Assembly (NCBI GenBank): GCA_037833965.1
Contig: AP031355.1
Location: forward strand, 22,035,501 to 22,099,500
Direction: 5' to 3'
Source of the DNA: Marchantia polymorpha subsp. ruderalis
Lineage: Eukaryota > Streptophyta > Marchantiopsida > Marchantiales > Marchantiaceae
DNA length: 64,000 bases
How positions within the stretch are numbered: the stretch's first letter is position 1; the number at the start of each line of letters is the position of its first letter. This document shows, piece by piece, positions 36,083 to 50,273 of this stretch. The position numbers and the translations under genes were made by a program. The notes under the pieces were generated by a model that ran no database searches, was not told the DNA's origin, and was given only the letters and a program-made list of their open reading frames with translations.

Positions 36083-39000
36083 TGATTAATGGCGATCGAG
36101 TTGGTTTCTGGTTAAGCGGAGGCTGCGCTTTGTTTGTTCTTCGCTCGGAGGCGTAGTAGCGGCGGCGGGGCAGGCTTTGAATTTTGATTTCGATTTCGAT
36201 TTTGATTTGGTTCTCTGCGTAAACTCTGGCTCGGTGTGAGAAGCGAGTCGTCAGATCGTCAGATGCGTGATGTGATCGTCTCTGTGGCTGATCAGTGACG
36301 TGTTTCCGAGGCTATGCGATGTATGTTTGCGTGGGCTCGAGATCGCTAGAGCCCACGTCGTTCTCTGTGAGCCTCTCTCAAGATTTTGATTACAAGCACG
36401 ATGGAATGAACCGCGGAGTCCTTGCGGAGTATAGTTGATAGGATCTTACACCCCTAGAAAGCTGAGAAATCATTTCGGCAGAAAGTTGCCTTCTTCACGG
36501 TTTCAAATCCCAAATTTGGTTCACTTGACATGGGCCTGTATTCGACAGTACAGTAACGTCTCGGATTATGTGAAATCTTAATGATTTTGCCCTCTCACCA
36601 AGCAAACTATGAGTTCGAGATCTACTTGTATTTTCCTCAACCTCGGATGAAAGGATAAGGAGAAAAGACCCTACCCTTGTAGACAAGGAGTGATGTGTTC
36701 AGATGTTTACTGAAGAGGCCACCAGTGCATATATCCTGCCTTGTCATGGACCAAATCTACTCTGTCCGTGCCCCCACTTTCACAATTCACTTGATAAGCA
36801 CATATCACTTTATCTGATTGATACACCATATGTATGAAAATTCCTTGATACACTGTATCCATGTTCTAAACATGAACAGTTCAGATGTAAGGAGGTTATA
36901 ATATATACATATATATCACTAAAACAGTAAATTACTATTATTACACGCAATATGATCAATACATTATGCAAAATATAGCAGCCAATGTTACTTCTTGCTA
37001 GAACAACCAAGCGGAATGCATCTATTGCTCTAAATATACCAGAGCAAGTAAAATATATGTGTGACAGATAACATATGAACTGCATGCTGGTGAAATCTGT
37101 ACATAAGGGATGTACATATACATCTGAAGACAGTACTCTCTGATATCCGTTTTGTGTTTCTTACATGTTTTCATTGCACTGTAAATAGTTTAGTGTAGCA
37201 AGCTGGTGCATTCATTCCTGTGAAGATAGCACTCCACCTGGGCAATACATGCGAAACGACTCGCTTAGTTGCACAAACTGTTACAAACGGCCGTATTGCC
37301 AGGTGTCAGGGATCCCAGTTTCTTTCTTCTCTTTCTTTCTTCATGCTCCCTTCGGGCTGCCCCGAGTCAGCCGGATTTTATCTCAGTTTTGGGAACGGGG
37401 AGGCGGGGCACTTGGCGGGAAGGATCGGCTGACCCTACACTCCGGCAATCATATAGAGGCCCTCAACCGGATGAAATTCCAACAACCATGTAGAAGAGAG
37501 GCTGTCACTATAGAGGCCGCAACGTTGTATCTAGTGCGTTGCAATGATCTACGCCGTAACAATGATCGCGGTCGTGTCGTGGAACGTTGTGGGAACTAAA
37601 ACTAAAACATTTTCAAGGTGGTCGACACAGTTTCAAGCATCGGTTGAACTGTTCTGCTGTGAAGAACTATGGTCGTCAGTATGATGTCGACCAAGTTGTG
37701 AGAATAGGGATTCCTCATAGTTGAGTGAAGATGGATGTCCATATGTTTTTATAGTCCGCCCGCCGGAAAGCGGAGCTGTCTACTGAGTGCCAATCAAAAA
37801 CCTGCCCGGTTAGGTTGCCCGCACATTCTTCCATCTTTGGTCCAAAAGAAGAGAGTCGCAGCGAAAAGAAAAACTTCCGTCACGTCTCACTACAGGATGA
37901 CACATGCCTGGGTCTATGAAGGCCCTATGTATAAGTTTGTGCAGCTAAACCCGTCCCATGCGAAACAGAGGGTGTATCGAAATGCTCTATACAGAGCAAA
38001 CCTGGTATAATCCATCCGGAAATATGTACCCTTCTGAATCCATAACTGAATGATAATGCAATACTATGTACACTTTTTTAGTATTCAGAACACGTTTTTC
38101 ACCGTAGGTAGATACTGGGCCCTAACTAGGGTTGGGGCCCAGTACCCTACCTCTCGGTTTCATTCATGTCATGATCATGGGGTGTTACCCTTCTTTTTTC
38201 TTTATTACTCCCAGATTCCAAACACCCTTCACGGCACCACTTGCTGCTGAACGTGAGCATATTCTTTACTATTAGACACGAAGGACGACTTACATCGGCA
38301 GCGTCAGATTGAGCATTCATATATTTCTGAATAGCTAGTCAGCAATGCCAGCTGACCCCAAAATAGGCTTATCTTATCAGTACATATATTAGTCACAAAA
38401 GTGCCCACAGGAGTGCATACATATCGCCCGAGTGAGACGTAAATTGAATGTACCATGACGTTAAAGGTGCTAAGTTCTGAGTTTTCATTCCAGAGTATAC
38501 TGTCGTATGTACATAATATGCTTGCAGTTACATGCGTACAAGCTCTTTGAGCTGCACATAAATGTGACTGCCTAGGAGTTTGACTTACAAAGGTATTGGT
38601 GACACAACCATACAGTAACTGCGTACTGAACATATGTTACAATCTGAACAGACCAGAACCAAAGAACGGGAACCAACAGACCCTAACTACCTCAATAGAG
38701 TGGCAAAAAGTATCCATCAGTTGTCGATACAAATCTTTTGTATTAGATTGAGTGCTAACTTGATCTACTGCCTCAAATCCGCAAGACTTTCCTGGTACCC
38801 TGCAAGACATCATTGCAAGTTAAATTACGATCTCTTCGTTTGTAAAAAGGGAAACAAGACTGCCCAACCATTTGCACTACTGTTCAGACATAACACTACT
38901 GTTGGACGATAACACTCTCATGACCATTCCTCAGAAGCAAACTAATAACCACTTACTGATTACTGCCCCTAGGTTACCTGACAGCTAAGTTCAGAAACGA

Positions 39001-39174
39001 ACATTTGCTGATAAAATTACATCTAAATAAGCTGATCATCATCGAGCTGAGCCTTGTTCAAGGATCTCAGTTTGCCATACGAAGAAGAGAGCTCCAAACA
39101 ATCAAAACCCTAAGAAAATTATAAACTGTAACAGACGAGTATGAGTGGAGCATGGAATGACAGCTTTGCGAGCA
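36083..39174. other. Intergenic, no gene recognised
   Basis: It includes the probable 3' UTR of the poly-Asp protein gene and, at the right end, that of the minus-strand TOC64-type gene. A GC-richer patch at 37.2-38.0 kb has open frames of 91-116 codons on the plus strand with no domain resemblance. I searched by eye on the minus strand for TPR exons belonging to the 39.2-kb gene and found none. Confidence 0.5.
38107..38151. repeat. Short GC-rich hairpin
   Basis: TACTGGGCCC at 38113-38122 pairs exactly with GGGCCCAGTA at 38135-38144, and the flanking GGTAG/CTACC extends the stem after a small bulge. The loop is 12 nt. It is not followed by a T-run, and no adjacent gene is assigned. Confidence 0.8.
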
Positions 39175-42100
39175 TTATGGATGCTCGGAGCATATAGGTG
39201 AGCGAAAAGAGAAGAAAACCTGAGTTTCTTCCGCTATTGCTGGGAACAGATATTGCACCGTGTCGAACAAAAGGCGATCTCCATTGATTCTGGTCAGAAT
39301 TGACACTGAAACTGGAAGTCCATCTACCTCTCCAGTGGGTAGTGAGACCTGCTTGAGTAGAAAATTGCATCAACCGAAGATACTCTACACAAACATGATG
39401 TTCATGCTGACAAATACTTGGAGGAATTTTATCATCCACTACTTTACAACTTGATGGATTTACTACTGACATCACGGTTGAAAAAACCTAGATCAAACGG
39501 CAAGATGCTCTTTGTAATGATCTTCTCGGCAAAGCACATTGGAGTTCACCTGAGGTCCTCCTGACATGCTACCTAAGCACATCAGGAGAGAGGTATCTTG
39601 AAGAAACTTTTCCCGAACTCGATCTTCAGCATTCAAACAGGGAGGTGTTCCGGGAATCGCTGGGAGGACTAAAACTGTCTCATGCTGCGCAACACACCGC
39701 GAGATGAAATTGCATTCTACCTGAAGGAAACGTCCTTAGTTCTCACCTTCAACGATAACACAGTAAATGTACAAGAACGTAACATGGGCTGATAACCGAA
39801 ACTACCCAAAAGATATGAGAGTTCAATCTCCTAGTTAGAAGTCTAATATGTTCCAAGACATACAGAAGTGAGAAGGAACATATGCATTAAGGTGTTGAAC
39901 GAGACTGACCTTGAGGAGGTCACTAAAGGCAGCTCGCACTTCTTCCCTCACCCTTTTAGCGGTTGGCACCAGGTGCGTACTAGAGGTCAGTTCATAAGAA
40001 GCTCTCACTTTTCCCGAGATTCCCTTGCCAAGTTTTGGCTTGAGCTTATCCAGCCAGTCATGATGATTTCGTAGAAATTCATCTCTGAAACATAAGGCTA
40101 ACGATGTTGTTAATAAGTTGGGTGCGAAAGAATCTGTGATATCTTCAGGCTGATCTAGTCCACGGAGAGCAGAAAATTTACAGGTTTCAATCGGGATGTC
40201 TAGAAAAATTATCAATGCGCTTGACGGACGGTGTATACATCATCAAGAGGAGTATTGCAATCAACCTAGGCGTCTATAACAGACGATTGAACATGGTAAA
40301 GCACTGACTTCTTTATGAACTCCGACAAGGTACATATCATCCAGGTCTATTGCAATCCAACGAATACTCCATTGCGAAAGTTTTTTGACTGATCATGATA
40401 CCATTGAAATTTTGAAAAGATTAAAAAAACTCCGACTTCTCACCGATAAAGCATAAGCATACAATCTCGAATGACACTGTACGCTTCTGTGCCTCCAGTA
40501 TCAACAAGTCTCTCTTCAACGTTCGAAAACGCTTTGAGAGTTGGAAGCTTGTCCGTCAACAATTCTCCCATATTGATGTGGTGCAACACCTGCCCTGTTA
40601 ACAATCCACGAGATCAAAAGAGGAGACTCCAAGGTCCACCTATCCTGCTTTCTGCCATGCAATGACGTAATAAAAAGTACTCCTCGAAAATTTGTAGTGG
40701 TATCGGAGCAGCTATACATATGTGAAATCAAGAAGTGTTTAGCACCCGCGAGCTGGCCATCGGGGACTAAGGTTCCTTGTGCCAACCAACTGAAATTCTT
40801 CCCCAGGAACTCGCTACGATTACTCAGTCCAGTGCAAGTTCATGAGCAACAATTACAGGTTCCACCGAAAGCAGTAGAACAAAGATGGCTCAAAAGCTGT
40901 TGGGTGATTGAGAAACATCAATCTTTTTTAGGGTAGAACAACCAGGTGAAAAATTGCAGAGCCCATGAAATGTTTGACGTAAGTGTTAAGGCTCTGCTCT
41001 TTTGCAAGAGTAAACTAAACTAGAGACGGGCACGCAGATCATGACTGGAGCAACCCACTAATACACTGATGTAACGGATTGTCAGTTTGCAAGCTTCATG
41101 AAGGCACAATACCCATCTGAGCGGTAAAAATTCTTAGGCAAGTTTACGTACGGCCAAAAACCTTCACAACCGCCCTCAAAAGAACATCGAGAGAGTGTTC
41201 AATCAAAAAAGCAGAATTCTTGAAGAGATCATCTGCAACATATATCCTTCTCGGTGCTCGCAGTTCCTCTCGCAATGGAAACTGCAGAAGAACTAGTCCG
41301 ACTTGTCGTAGTATGTGAGGGTCCTTGGCGAACCAGCCTGCACGCGAATCAAGAGCATGCTAAGAAAAAGACAAGAGTTTGTGGAGAGAGGTGAAAGGAC
41401 CTCTTCTCACTCGATTACAGAGACCTGTAACTATTAAAGTGAAGAAGCTGAAAGCAACATCGAAGCGTTCACATACCAACTGCATCGAAACTTTGAGCCA
41501 CGGGTAAAACACCAACTGTCGAGACGGCTCCATGAGAAGCACGGAAGCCCAGGATGCCACAACAGGCAGCAGGTAATCTCACATCTCCTAGTGTATCGAT
41601 TCCTGTTTTCATTGAACCAGATTTACACGACTGAATGACTCTTTGAAAACGAGAAATCACATGCACAAGCCCCTACAACAGCTGGCTACGGTATAGAAAC
41701 ACATTCAACGCTGGACGGGCACCTTCGCTAACAGATACTCGAAGGTATTGACACGAAGGTAAGATCCGTGGGTACTTTACCTAGGGCAAAATCAACAAGA
41801 CCAGCAGCAACAGCGACTGCAGAGCCACCAGAAGAACCTCCAACCATATGACAAGGTGCAGCCGGATTCACCGGCTTATTATAACTTTCATGGGTGTAGC
41901 CATCCAAGCTGCATATGAGCAACAAAGATTATCACAACTAGGCAAATATTGTGAGTCCATAACATGGCAACATGTAGTTCAAATCAAACATATTGGTGCC
42001 TCGCATTGTACCCTCACAGACCTGCAGGCAGGTTCACTGCGACTGCCCAGAGTTGGTAATCTTCGTACAAGTAAGCGACATCGTTGAGCAATGGCTACTT

Positions 42101-43757
42101 CCCATATACGCCTCAGAACAGTTGCAAAAAATCCCATTTGGAACAGACCTCTTTATCAAGAGCACAACCGGGATTTAAAAACAAGTCAAGCAGACAAATA
42201 TGCAAACTCTGGTGTGCGTTATCGGATAACCAAGAGCGCACGGAGTTGGTTGTAGCATAGCAAGCAAGATAGATTGCTAAAATACACTTTCACGCAACAT
42301 GTAGCTGCCCTGACTTCGGGTGTGAGCACACTATCTCCCAGTGGTAACTACTATGATAAAAAACCTGTAGGCAGAAACTACGTATTTCATGCATAAAGAT
42401 GACCTTCGGGAAGAAACCGAGTATGTGACAGAATGAAAAGAGGAAATGAGGTCGAAAAGCAAACATCGATGTTTTCATACTCGTACTATTAAGTGTTAGG
42501 CACCGAGCAAATATAATACGAAATAAGGAAGCAAATATTCTATTCAATGAATTTCTGCATTAGAAACATAAGTAAGAAATCGTAGAGAGTTGTGGAGTTG
42601 CCAATGAGGTGAACTATTTCAGCCCTCGAATATAAATAGATTGAATCTTCTTCTTCTCTAGATTTAAGTGGTCGAGAAGTGTTTAGCTTTTCTTAAAAAC
42701 ATCATCGACAATAGGAATCACAAACCTGAACCCCATCTCATCCATATTGGTCTTTCCAACGCAAGTGGCACCTGCTTGCACCAGCACAGAGACCGCCACG
42801 GCACTGCGGGTGGCAGGATCGTGAGTGCGTGTCCATTCTGGGCTTCCAAAGCCGGTTACGTACTTCTCAATATCGAACCTGAACGGGATTCATTAAACAA
42901 ACAATCGCCAGGCTTGTGAACAAACTTCGAAAGGTATTCTCGGACAAGACCACCACCTCATCAGTACACCTACTAAGACAAATGACGGGTGCCGCTTCAG
43001 CTTGATGACATTCGAATACGACGTAACAGAGGATATGCAACGCCCAACTCATCTGCATGCGAGCTACTCGATATGCGTCTCTCATCTTGTCAGCGCTGCA
43101 AAGGAAATTGATGAGAAGTGTCGTTTTGCATTGTCAAGTCCACGCGCAGTGCCATCTTGCCATCTCTCAGGAATTTGGCACCGAGCCTTCGTTCAGTCCA
43201 GTGACAGAAATTGGGATGTGTTCCTGGACTGAAAGAACACTCGCACCTACTGAGGATTGCTTAAGTCTGAGTGCGTCACCCTAGTGTCGTGGACGCTCGA
43301 AGAACTTGCTTGGGTCATACATCCGGTGCTTAGAATGCGACATTTGGGTCAATTGGAATTTAGGATGCAGAAATGGTAGAATTGTAAACAATGGAAAAGG
43401 GTACAAGAAGTACGCGTCTTTGACGGCAAATTTGAGATTTTTAAGAGCCCGAGGCGATGAAGGGGACGCTGGGCCAGGAGGTGCTAGAACCAGCTGTTGA
43501 ATGAAAGCTTTGTAATCTCCTCGGCAGCAGAATACATGCTTTCCACGCCGACGGATGAGGATAATAATTCCTCCGACACCCAAACCCATAACCCACAATA
43601 AATTCTTCGGGAATCCATCCACTGGAAACCCTGCGAACCCTGAAAAGGGTGAGAACCCGGAAAAGCTTTTTGAAAGACTGTCGTTCACCTTGGGAGGCTT
43701 CTCCGGAAATGTTTTGCCCGACTTCCACATGAGGAAATTCCCTAACCAGCCCGACAT
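39175..43757 (-). CDS. TOC64/OM64-family amidase-like membrane protein lacking TPRs
   Basis: Nine exons: 43757-43414, 42878-42726, 41908-41781, 41602-41477, 41337-41152, 40594-40444, 40084-39910, 39684-39550, 39348-39175. They join to 523 aa. There is an N-terminal extension of about 50 residues, then a membrane span (about 52-68), then an amidase-signature fold. Of the Ser-cisSer-Lys triad, Lys113 (FAVKD) and the GGSSGGS motif are present. The nucleophile motif, normally TGGSVR, reads TLGDVR, so Asp215 replaces the nucleophilic Ser; amidase activity is unlikely. The last exon runs to a stop after IAEETQVFFSF, so the TPR domain of its sister gene is missing. Exon sizes 153, 126 and 135 and all shared intron phases match the gene at 51.2 kb. 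The start is the first ATG (MSGWLG); further upstream only a TTG is in frame. Confidence 0.85.
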
Positions 43758-46700
43758 CGATTGCGAGGCTCTCAGCGACAATCCTCAGAGCCCGATCCCT
43801 CCAATCGATCGATCGATCGATCAATCAGTGGATCGGTGCACTCAGACCCAACTCTTCCTCCTAAACCCCCGATTCTTGAACCCACCAACCAATATGACTG
43901 CTTGCTCGATTGACCACAGTGTCAACTCACAGGAACACGGACTACTACGAACACATTTTAGGAGTCGGACATCGCCATGGGTCCACTTCCCTCATTCATT
44001 CGAGGAGCACCTTCAAACGTCAACTCAGAGCGCCAAAGGCGAAGGCGAGTGCGAGTGGCGCCATGGTGTTCTTCACGCCAAAAGCAATGTCCTCTGAGCA
44101 ATGCGCTCTCTAACCGAAAGTTTTGTCTATTCTTCCCACAACGGATCAGCTTCACTGTAGTGGCTGTTCAGCTTTGGACCGACCTAACCGAAGAGACATA
44201 GACTGGAACATCTAGAACCTCGAGGTACCGTATGCCATGGCAGTGGGTCGTGGGAATCGAAGGGTCAGAAGCCACAGTGGCCTAATGTGGAAACTCTAGG
44301 CAAGCATGGCGTAGGGATGGCTGGCCAGAACAGCAGCAACCGCACTCCTCGTTCGGACACGAAACGTCCACTCGAAAGGTGAGGCGAGGCGAGGTGAGGC
44401 CAAACAGGAGGAGGTTTGCTGTGGATAGAAAGCACTGCAGACCAGGTTCTTTGTTCAGCCAATCGAGGTTGCACCGGATGGTGGAAAGTTAGCAAGCCTT
44501 GGCGCATTCGGAACCAGCTCGCTTAATATCTCTTTCGCTTCTTCATCCGACATGGAGGATTCGTCGGATGAGGATTCTTCGGGTCACAAGTTTTCCTCAC
44601 TGGAGTCTTGGCCAGCCCGGCGTTCAGGGAGGGACGTGCTTCGTTCTCTGCACTCCCCTCCCCTCCTGCCAACTCACACCTTCATCTCCACCTCTCCCAT
44701 CTCGAGCACATTGGTCTTACACTGCGTCGTGCCAGTCTATTCCCCAAGCATATGATGTACGATCTGATTCCCTGAAACTACAGAAATAGTACGAGGTGGC
44801 GAATTCGTATCTGGAGATCCAGACCAACGAAACACGAGTGCGTCGTGAGAGATGAATAGACCGCGATGCCCAGGCCATCAATTTGCTTTCGCAAGGCACG
44901 TGTGGAGAGCGTGGAATGCCCGTTATCTTCATGGTAGTCGGATTGATTGACCGAAGTTTTCATGACTCGAAACAGAAACCCGAGAACAAATCTGCAATCT
45001 TCGTTCCTTGATGGTGATCGGCATTTCCGGCATCTTCTTCTCGTCCCCAAAGCCAGCCCATCCGAAGGCTTCTCACACCATACAGAAGCTGCACGCTGGT
45101 GCTGGGTTTTAGAGAAACTACCGATCTATGTTCGCCAGGTACAAACGAAATTATCTTCAAGGGTCGAAAACAACTCTTGTGCATATCGGGCACAGACAAT
45201 GAACACTCTAATCCTGGGCAACAAAAGTAGTGAGATCTGAGTTTGTTCGAAGATCATAACCATCCATTTGTATGCTGAGCACAGCAGTTTCAGTTTTGGA
45301 ATACTGTACCAATTCTCCTAATTTTTGTGGTGGGCTAAATGAAATTTACAGCTGTCAGATGACATCAAACGAGGTCTTCAGCCACTCGGTGAAGAATTGC
45401 GCTCCGGATCTACATCGCAATCATGACTCGTGGACTGCCGCGAACACATTCCAAGCTCGACCTTTCCAGCTGAAAGCTGACTCCGGCTCTCTTCGAAGGA
45501 TTTGCATATCGCAACGTACTCTGCCAAAGGGAATGGTGACCACGAGGCCCTGCGAAAACTGTCTCTGACATGTCCATCGCTCGAACATAAAGGGCCTCTC
45601 CTGTCGACATTAACAATTCTCCAAAGCCCTCCGTGAGCTCTCCTCCGCGGCCGTGACTAGGCAATAACAATACATTTCCTTGGCGTATAATAAGAATATA
45701 TCTTATAAATAGGATAAGAATATATTTCCTTGGCGTTGAAAGGTGCAAGACAACCTGTGGATTCAGTGGAAAGTAGCATAGCGTTATTGACTCTTGGCGA
45801 TGTGTATCAATGGTAAAGTCGACGTGAATATCCCCTTTAAATTTCACAGCTGATTAAAAAGTAATACCTGAACCTGAGGTCGAGAAATATTCATCCCACT
45901 ATCTTAAACGTAATTACCGAGATAAAATTAACTACAAATAACATAATATATAATGAATCATCATGGTACATGTTTGTTTGTATGTGTTGTACAGGGATAA
46001 TCACTATATGCAATCTAAAATGGAACGAAATAATAAAATTTTATGCACTCTTTCAACAATACATGTCTCGTATTTCTATTTACATCCCATGTAAGTGTTA
46101 TGCGAGTAAGGTATTGATCATTTAACATGACATTAAATTTAAAAAGTTTTATTCAGAATTCAGTGACATGTAAGATGGAAATTGGCACGTTTGCAGTTGG
46201 AACTTTGTCAAAATATTTCTCATCAATTGCAATGCATTTCAACTTTCATTCACATGAGAGATGAAATATATTTTCAAACATCATTGTAAACATCATATTC
46301 GTAATAGTAAATTCTGGTGCCTTGCTATGATGTTCTTGTTTCTTTCGTTTTGTAGAGCGTTGTATATTATATTTTGTTAAAACATTATATCTTAATATTA
46401 TTCTTAGCTTTGTAAACCTCAAACGGCTCTCACCTCCTAACTCCACTTATAACTATGAACTTTCAATCTTATGATTCAGATCTCTATGATAGAGACCGCC
46501 CAAGTTGTAAATTTTGTTCTTCAATTTATTTTTATTTTCAAAAAATATATATTTTCAAAAAATCATAAATAATTTTTTTTTCAAAAGACATTATTGATAG
46601 GCAGCATGTTAAATTATCTATATGAATGAAAAAAATGCAACATAAAAATTATAATAATCATTGAGTACGAAATTTTTAATATATATCCGAAATTATATAT

Positions 46701-47067
46701 GTTTATGAATTATTATATTGAGAAAAAAAATTTATTTTTTCTTTTTTTTACATTCCAAATTATAAATTTATAAAATTTTCTAACATTTTAAAAATATTTT
46801 CAGTAAAATTTTATTCTTAATTTTTTTATTTGAATATGTTTAAAACTATCAAAAGCATTCGAATTATAAAAATTAACTATGTAGTGATCAAAACATTAAG
46901 CCATCAAATCTTATTTACGAGTATTATCATTTCTCAGATAAAATATAACAGCACACTTTCTCTTTACGTGTTATCGTAAAATAAAAAATATTATTTGATA
47001 TCTACAATTATTTAAATTCAACATATGTTAAAACTCATAAAAAACTTGCCAAAATATTATATATTTG

Positions 47068-47071
<4 letters not shown>

Positions 47072-47102
<31 letters not shown>
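47072..47102. repeat. TA dinucleotide microsatellite
   Basis: An uninterrupted alternating TA run of about 31 nt sits inside the AT-rich block. Confidence 0.95.
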
Positions 47103-47104
<2 letters not shown>

Positions 47105-49328
47105 AGACATTTCTATGAAGTACCGTAATATACAATACTTAGTATATCTAACTACTGAAATTTTTTATTGTCATATGATACATTGACCTTAAAAATATAT
47201 ATACGAGTCTCGTTGATGTACGATGTTGTTTATTATTCACGTTCTTTTTCATGTTGTTTGATCAGATAGGTAAGAAGAAATTTCATAATCTTTTTTCAAT
47301 CTTTTATGTGTTTATCATGTTACTGAATTTAGTAAAATTTCATATAATGAATTCTATAGCTTTACATATAATAACTTTAGATTTTTGGTGATGTTGTTTT
47401 TATCAAATATTACTTGTATTGTATCTATGTTCAGACACATATTCATATCATAATTTGTACACTGTAGTAGTGTCAAACCTTACATCTTTAATGTTTTTAT
47501 ATAAATAAATTAATAAATGATTAATTTTTTACAATTTGATTACATAGAATCGTCATATCAAAATTGATTTATACAATTCATATAATAGATTTATATAATA
47601 TTCTATGCATCTGACAGGAAATGATTTATTGTAACATAATATTTATTTGAAAAATAATTTGATATATTGCAAAAAACCACACACCATGCTAGATATTTTT
47701 CAAAGATAATCTACCATGACGATTTTATCCACAAAAAATTCATCATGTAAATCTAAGGTTATTCAGACATAACGCGGTTAGTCCCCAAGGACCTGAAACA
47801 TCAAACTCCAGGGCCCTCCAAGGTTAACTCCATCGCTCTGATTTCGAGTTACAAACTATTAAAAGAAAACCGATTCCGGAACTCCGATCCCCATCTTCAA
47901 ACACACGAGCCGTCTCGCCCCCTGCTATTCGGTACATCATTGAGAATAATAATGATATGCGCCTTATACTCTTCTTTATCATTTTGATGATCATTATTAA
48001 GCTCAATTGTAGATATAAAATTTGTAAGTGAATTATCAAAAGAAAACACAAAAAATTGCTGAAATTCTTTTTCTTGGTTCACCATTGAGAGATACGGAAG
48101 TGAGGTTACAAGTAAATTTACTGAAAAGGATAGTAATTTGCGTCTCTAATAGTTTTTGTGAACTTTCTTATGTGGTGATAGTCTAATCAACTTAACTAAT
48201 TTGGATTAGTCTAATATAAGTCTAATCAAAATCTCAGTGAATTTATGGTAACAACATCACAAACATATACCTTACAAAAACATCAAAATAATAAATTTAA
48301 GCAGAAAGTAATTTAATATATAGAAAAAAATTGTTAAAAATGTTTTAATTTGTAATAAAAAATATGAAAATAAAAAATGCTATTATACTTAAAAGTTAAA
48401 ATTAGTAATTTTGATTAATTTCATTATTAATAACATTTTTATCTAAAAAATTGCACTCTACTGTACATGTTATAGGCAAAAAATTAAAATTTAAAGTTAA
48501 ATATCTTTCTAAATTTTATTTTTTTTCATAATAAAATTAATAATGTTTAAATTGAAGTATAAATTAGAAAATATGTAATCAAAGCTAATCATGATAATTT
48601 TAGTTAGTTTTAATGCTAAAATCATGCACTTACAAACATTTCAACGTTGACATAATATTAACTTGATTGATTTTGGTAAGCCTATGACATAAAATTAACA
48701 AAATAATTTTTCAAAACTATAGTTTATGCTAGTAAAGTTAATATTAATATTCGTATATTACAAAACTTAATTAAATTAATTGATTATGATCAAATCCATT
48801 AGAGGTAATCAAAGCATGGATTAATGACTAACACATCAACGAATTAAATTATAAAATGACATATAAAAAAATTATCTTAACTTATACACCATCGGTTCAT
48901 TTGACAGTATGAGCACATGTTGGTTGAACCACACCATAAATTAAAGTAATCTAATACCAATTTAAAGTTCAGATTGTGAATTAAATTTTGCAGTACAATG
49001 ATATCTTGACACATACAATTAGAGTTGTGGGATAAATAAACGTGAGAATGATGATGAAGATACTATACTCAAGCTTTAAAAACATGCAATTAGACATTAG
49101 CATGAAGTTAATCTAAATATTTAATGTTTTTATTCATATTATTTATTTTAATCACACTTATTTATATAAAATATTTACAAAATATAATAATTCTAGCATG
49201 ACGAATTTTAGATGCAAACTTTGATGCGTTTGTAAGATAATAAGCAAATTATATTCGACTAGTTTGTAAAGCTAATCGTTAGCTTATTGTGTTTATCACT
49301 TTGGATAACATGTTTATATTGTCGTCTA

Positions 49329-49374
49329 CACTTTATATATGATACTAGCTAATGCTAGTATCATGTATAAAGTG
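49329..49374. repeat. 46-bp near-perfect palindrome (MITE-like)
   Basis: The 21-bp arm at 49329-49349 (CACTTTATATATGATACTAGC) pairs with 49354-49374 with one mismatch around a TAAT loop. Outside the arms, ATTGTC on the left and GACAAT on the right also pair, after a 5-nt insertion on the left. The form suggests a fold-back miniature element. Confidence 0.85.
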
Positions 49375-50248
49375 ACAATTGTGTTAGTTCATTGGGGACC
49401 ACGTAGATGGAAATGAATAGGATCAGGGTTTAGAAATCTAGCGATCATGTTTTGATCTTCAGGTCGCACGTGCCAAGTGTACTCGAATTTGATAGTTTAA
49501 ATATATCGGATATAAGTATATATATACATTTCAGTGCTATTTGGGTTAGGTTTTGCCTTTTATTCCATTTATTCACTGCAAGGCTACTTTTCCCTTTACC
49601 TAGTCGGCAGTTGTTTGTGTTCAGGGAAAAATTGGGTTCTAATGTACATGTGAATCAAGATAAATGATCGAAAGAACGACTTAACATCTTGCAAATGGTC
49701 GACCACAATGATTCGCAGGCAATCATGATGCGGCCATAGAGCATTGATAGTCGGATAATGATGGAAATATTCTCGATGGAAACAGCAGGAGATGAAGCCT
49801 AGTAATACAGCGAAAAGGATAAGAAGTGGCATAATCTATTCCACACACCTGAATAGAAATATCCTGCAGAATAAACCTGCTCCACATCGAGAAGGCAGCA
49901 CAGCACGGACACCGCATCATGTCCGATCGACCAAAACGACGGCCCGCATCTGAAGGCCCATGCGCTCTCTCTCTCTCTCACGCGTTCGTCTCCATCCATC
50001 TCTAGGTCTCGCTCCACTCCACGAACTTCCGTCACATGCTCGACGACGACGACGAGGCCTGGACCCGCACGGACCTGGACCTGGACCCGACGGGAAGGGG
50101 CCTCCCTCAGTCAGAACGCGTACCTCCACCCACCACCGCGGTTCGAACCCCGCTCTCTGCCGGTTAAAGACGTCCGGTCAGAGTCAGAAGGCGGTGAGAG
50201 CGGAGAAAGTGAGAGAAAAGCAGAGCGAAAGGGTGGGCTCCTGCTGCC

Positions 50249-50273
50249 CCCTGCCCTGCCCTGCCCTGCCCTG
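50249..50273 (+). repeat. CCCTG pentamer microsatellite, five copies
   Basis: Five perfect CCCTG units lie about 960 bp before the start of the plus-strand TOC64-type gene. It is the reverse complement of the array at 13356-13380. Confidence 0.9.

Noticed and set aside
36100-39170. TPR exons for the minus-strand TOC64-type gene.
   Set aside because: No segment on the minus strand matched the [15 protein letters not shown] or RRGTARE blocks seen in the sister gene.
47824-48085. Possible LTR end or gag relic in the AT-rich block.
   Set aside because: A GC-richer island, but no terminal TG/CA pair, repeat partner or protein motif could be found.
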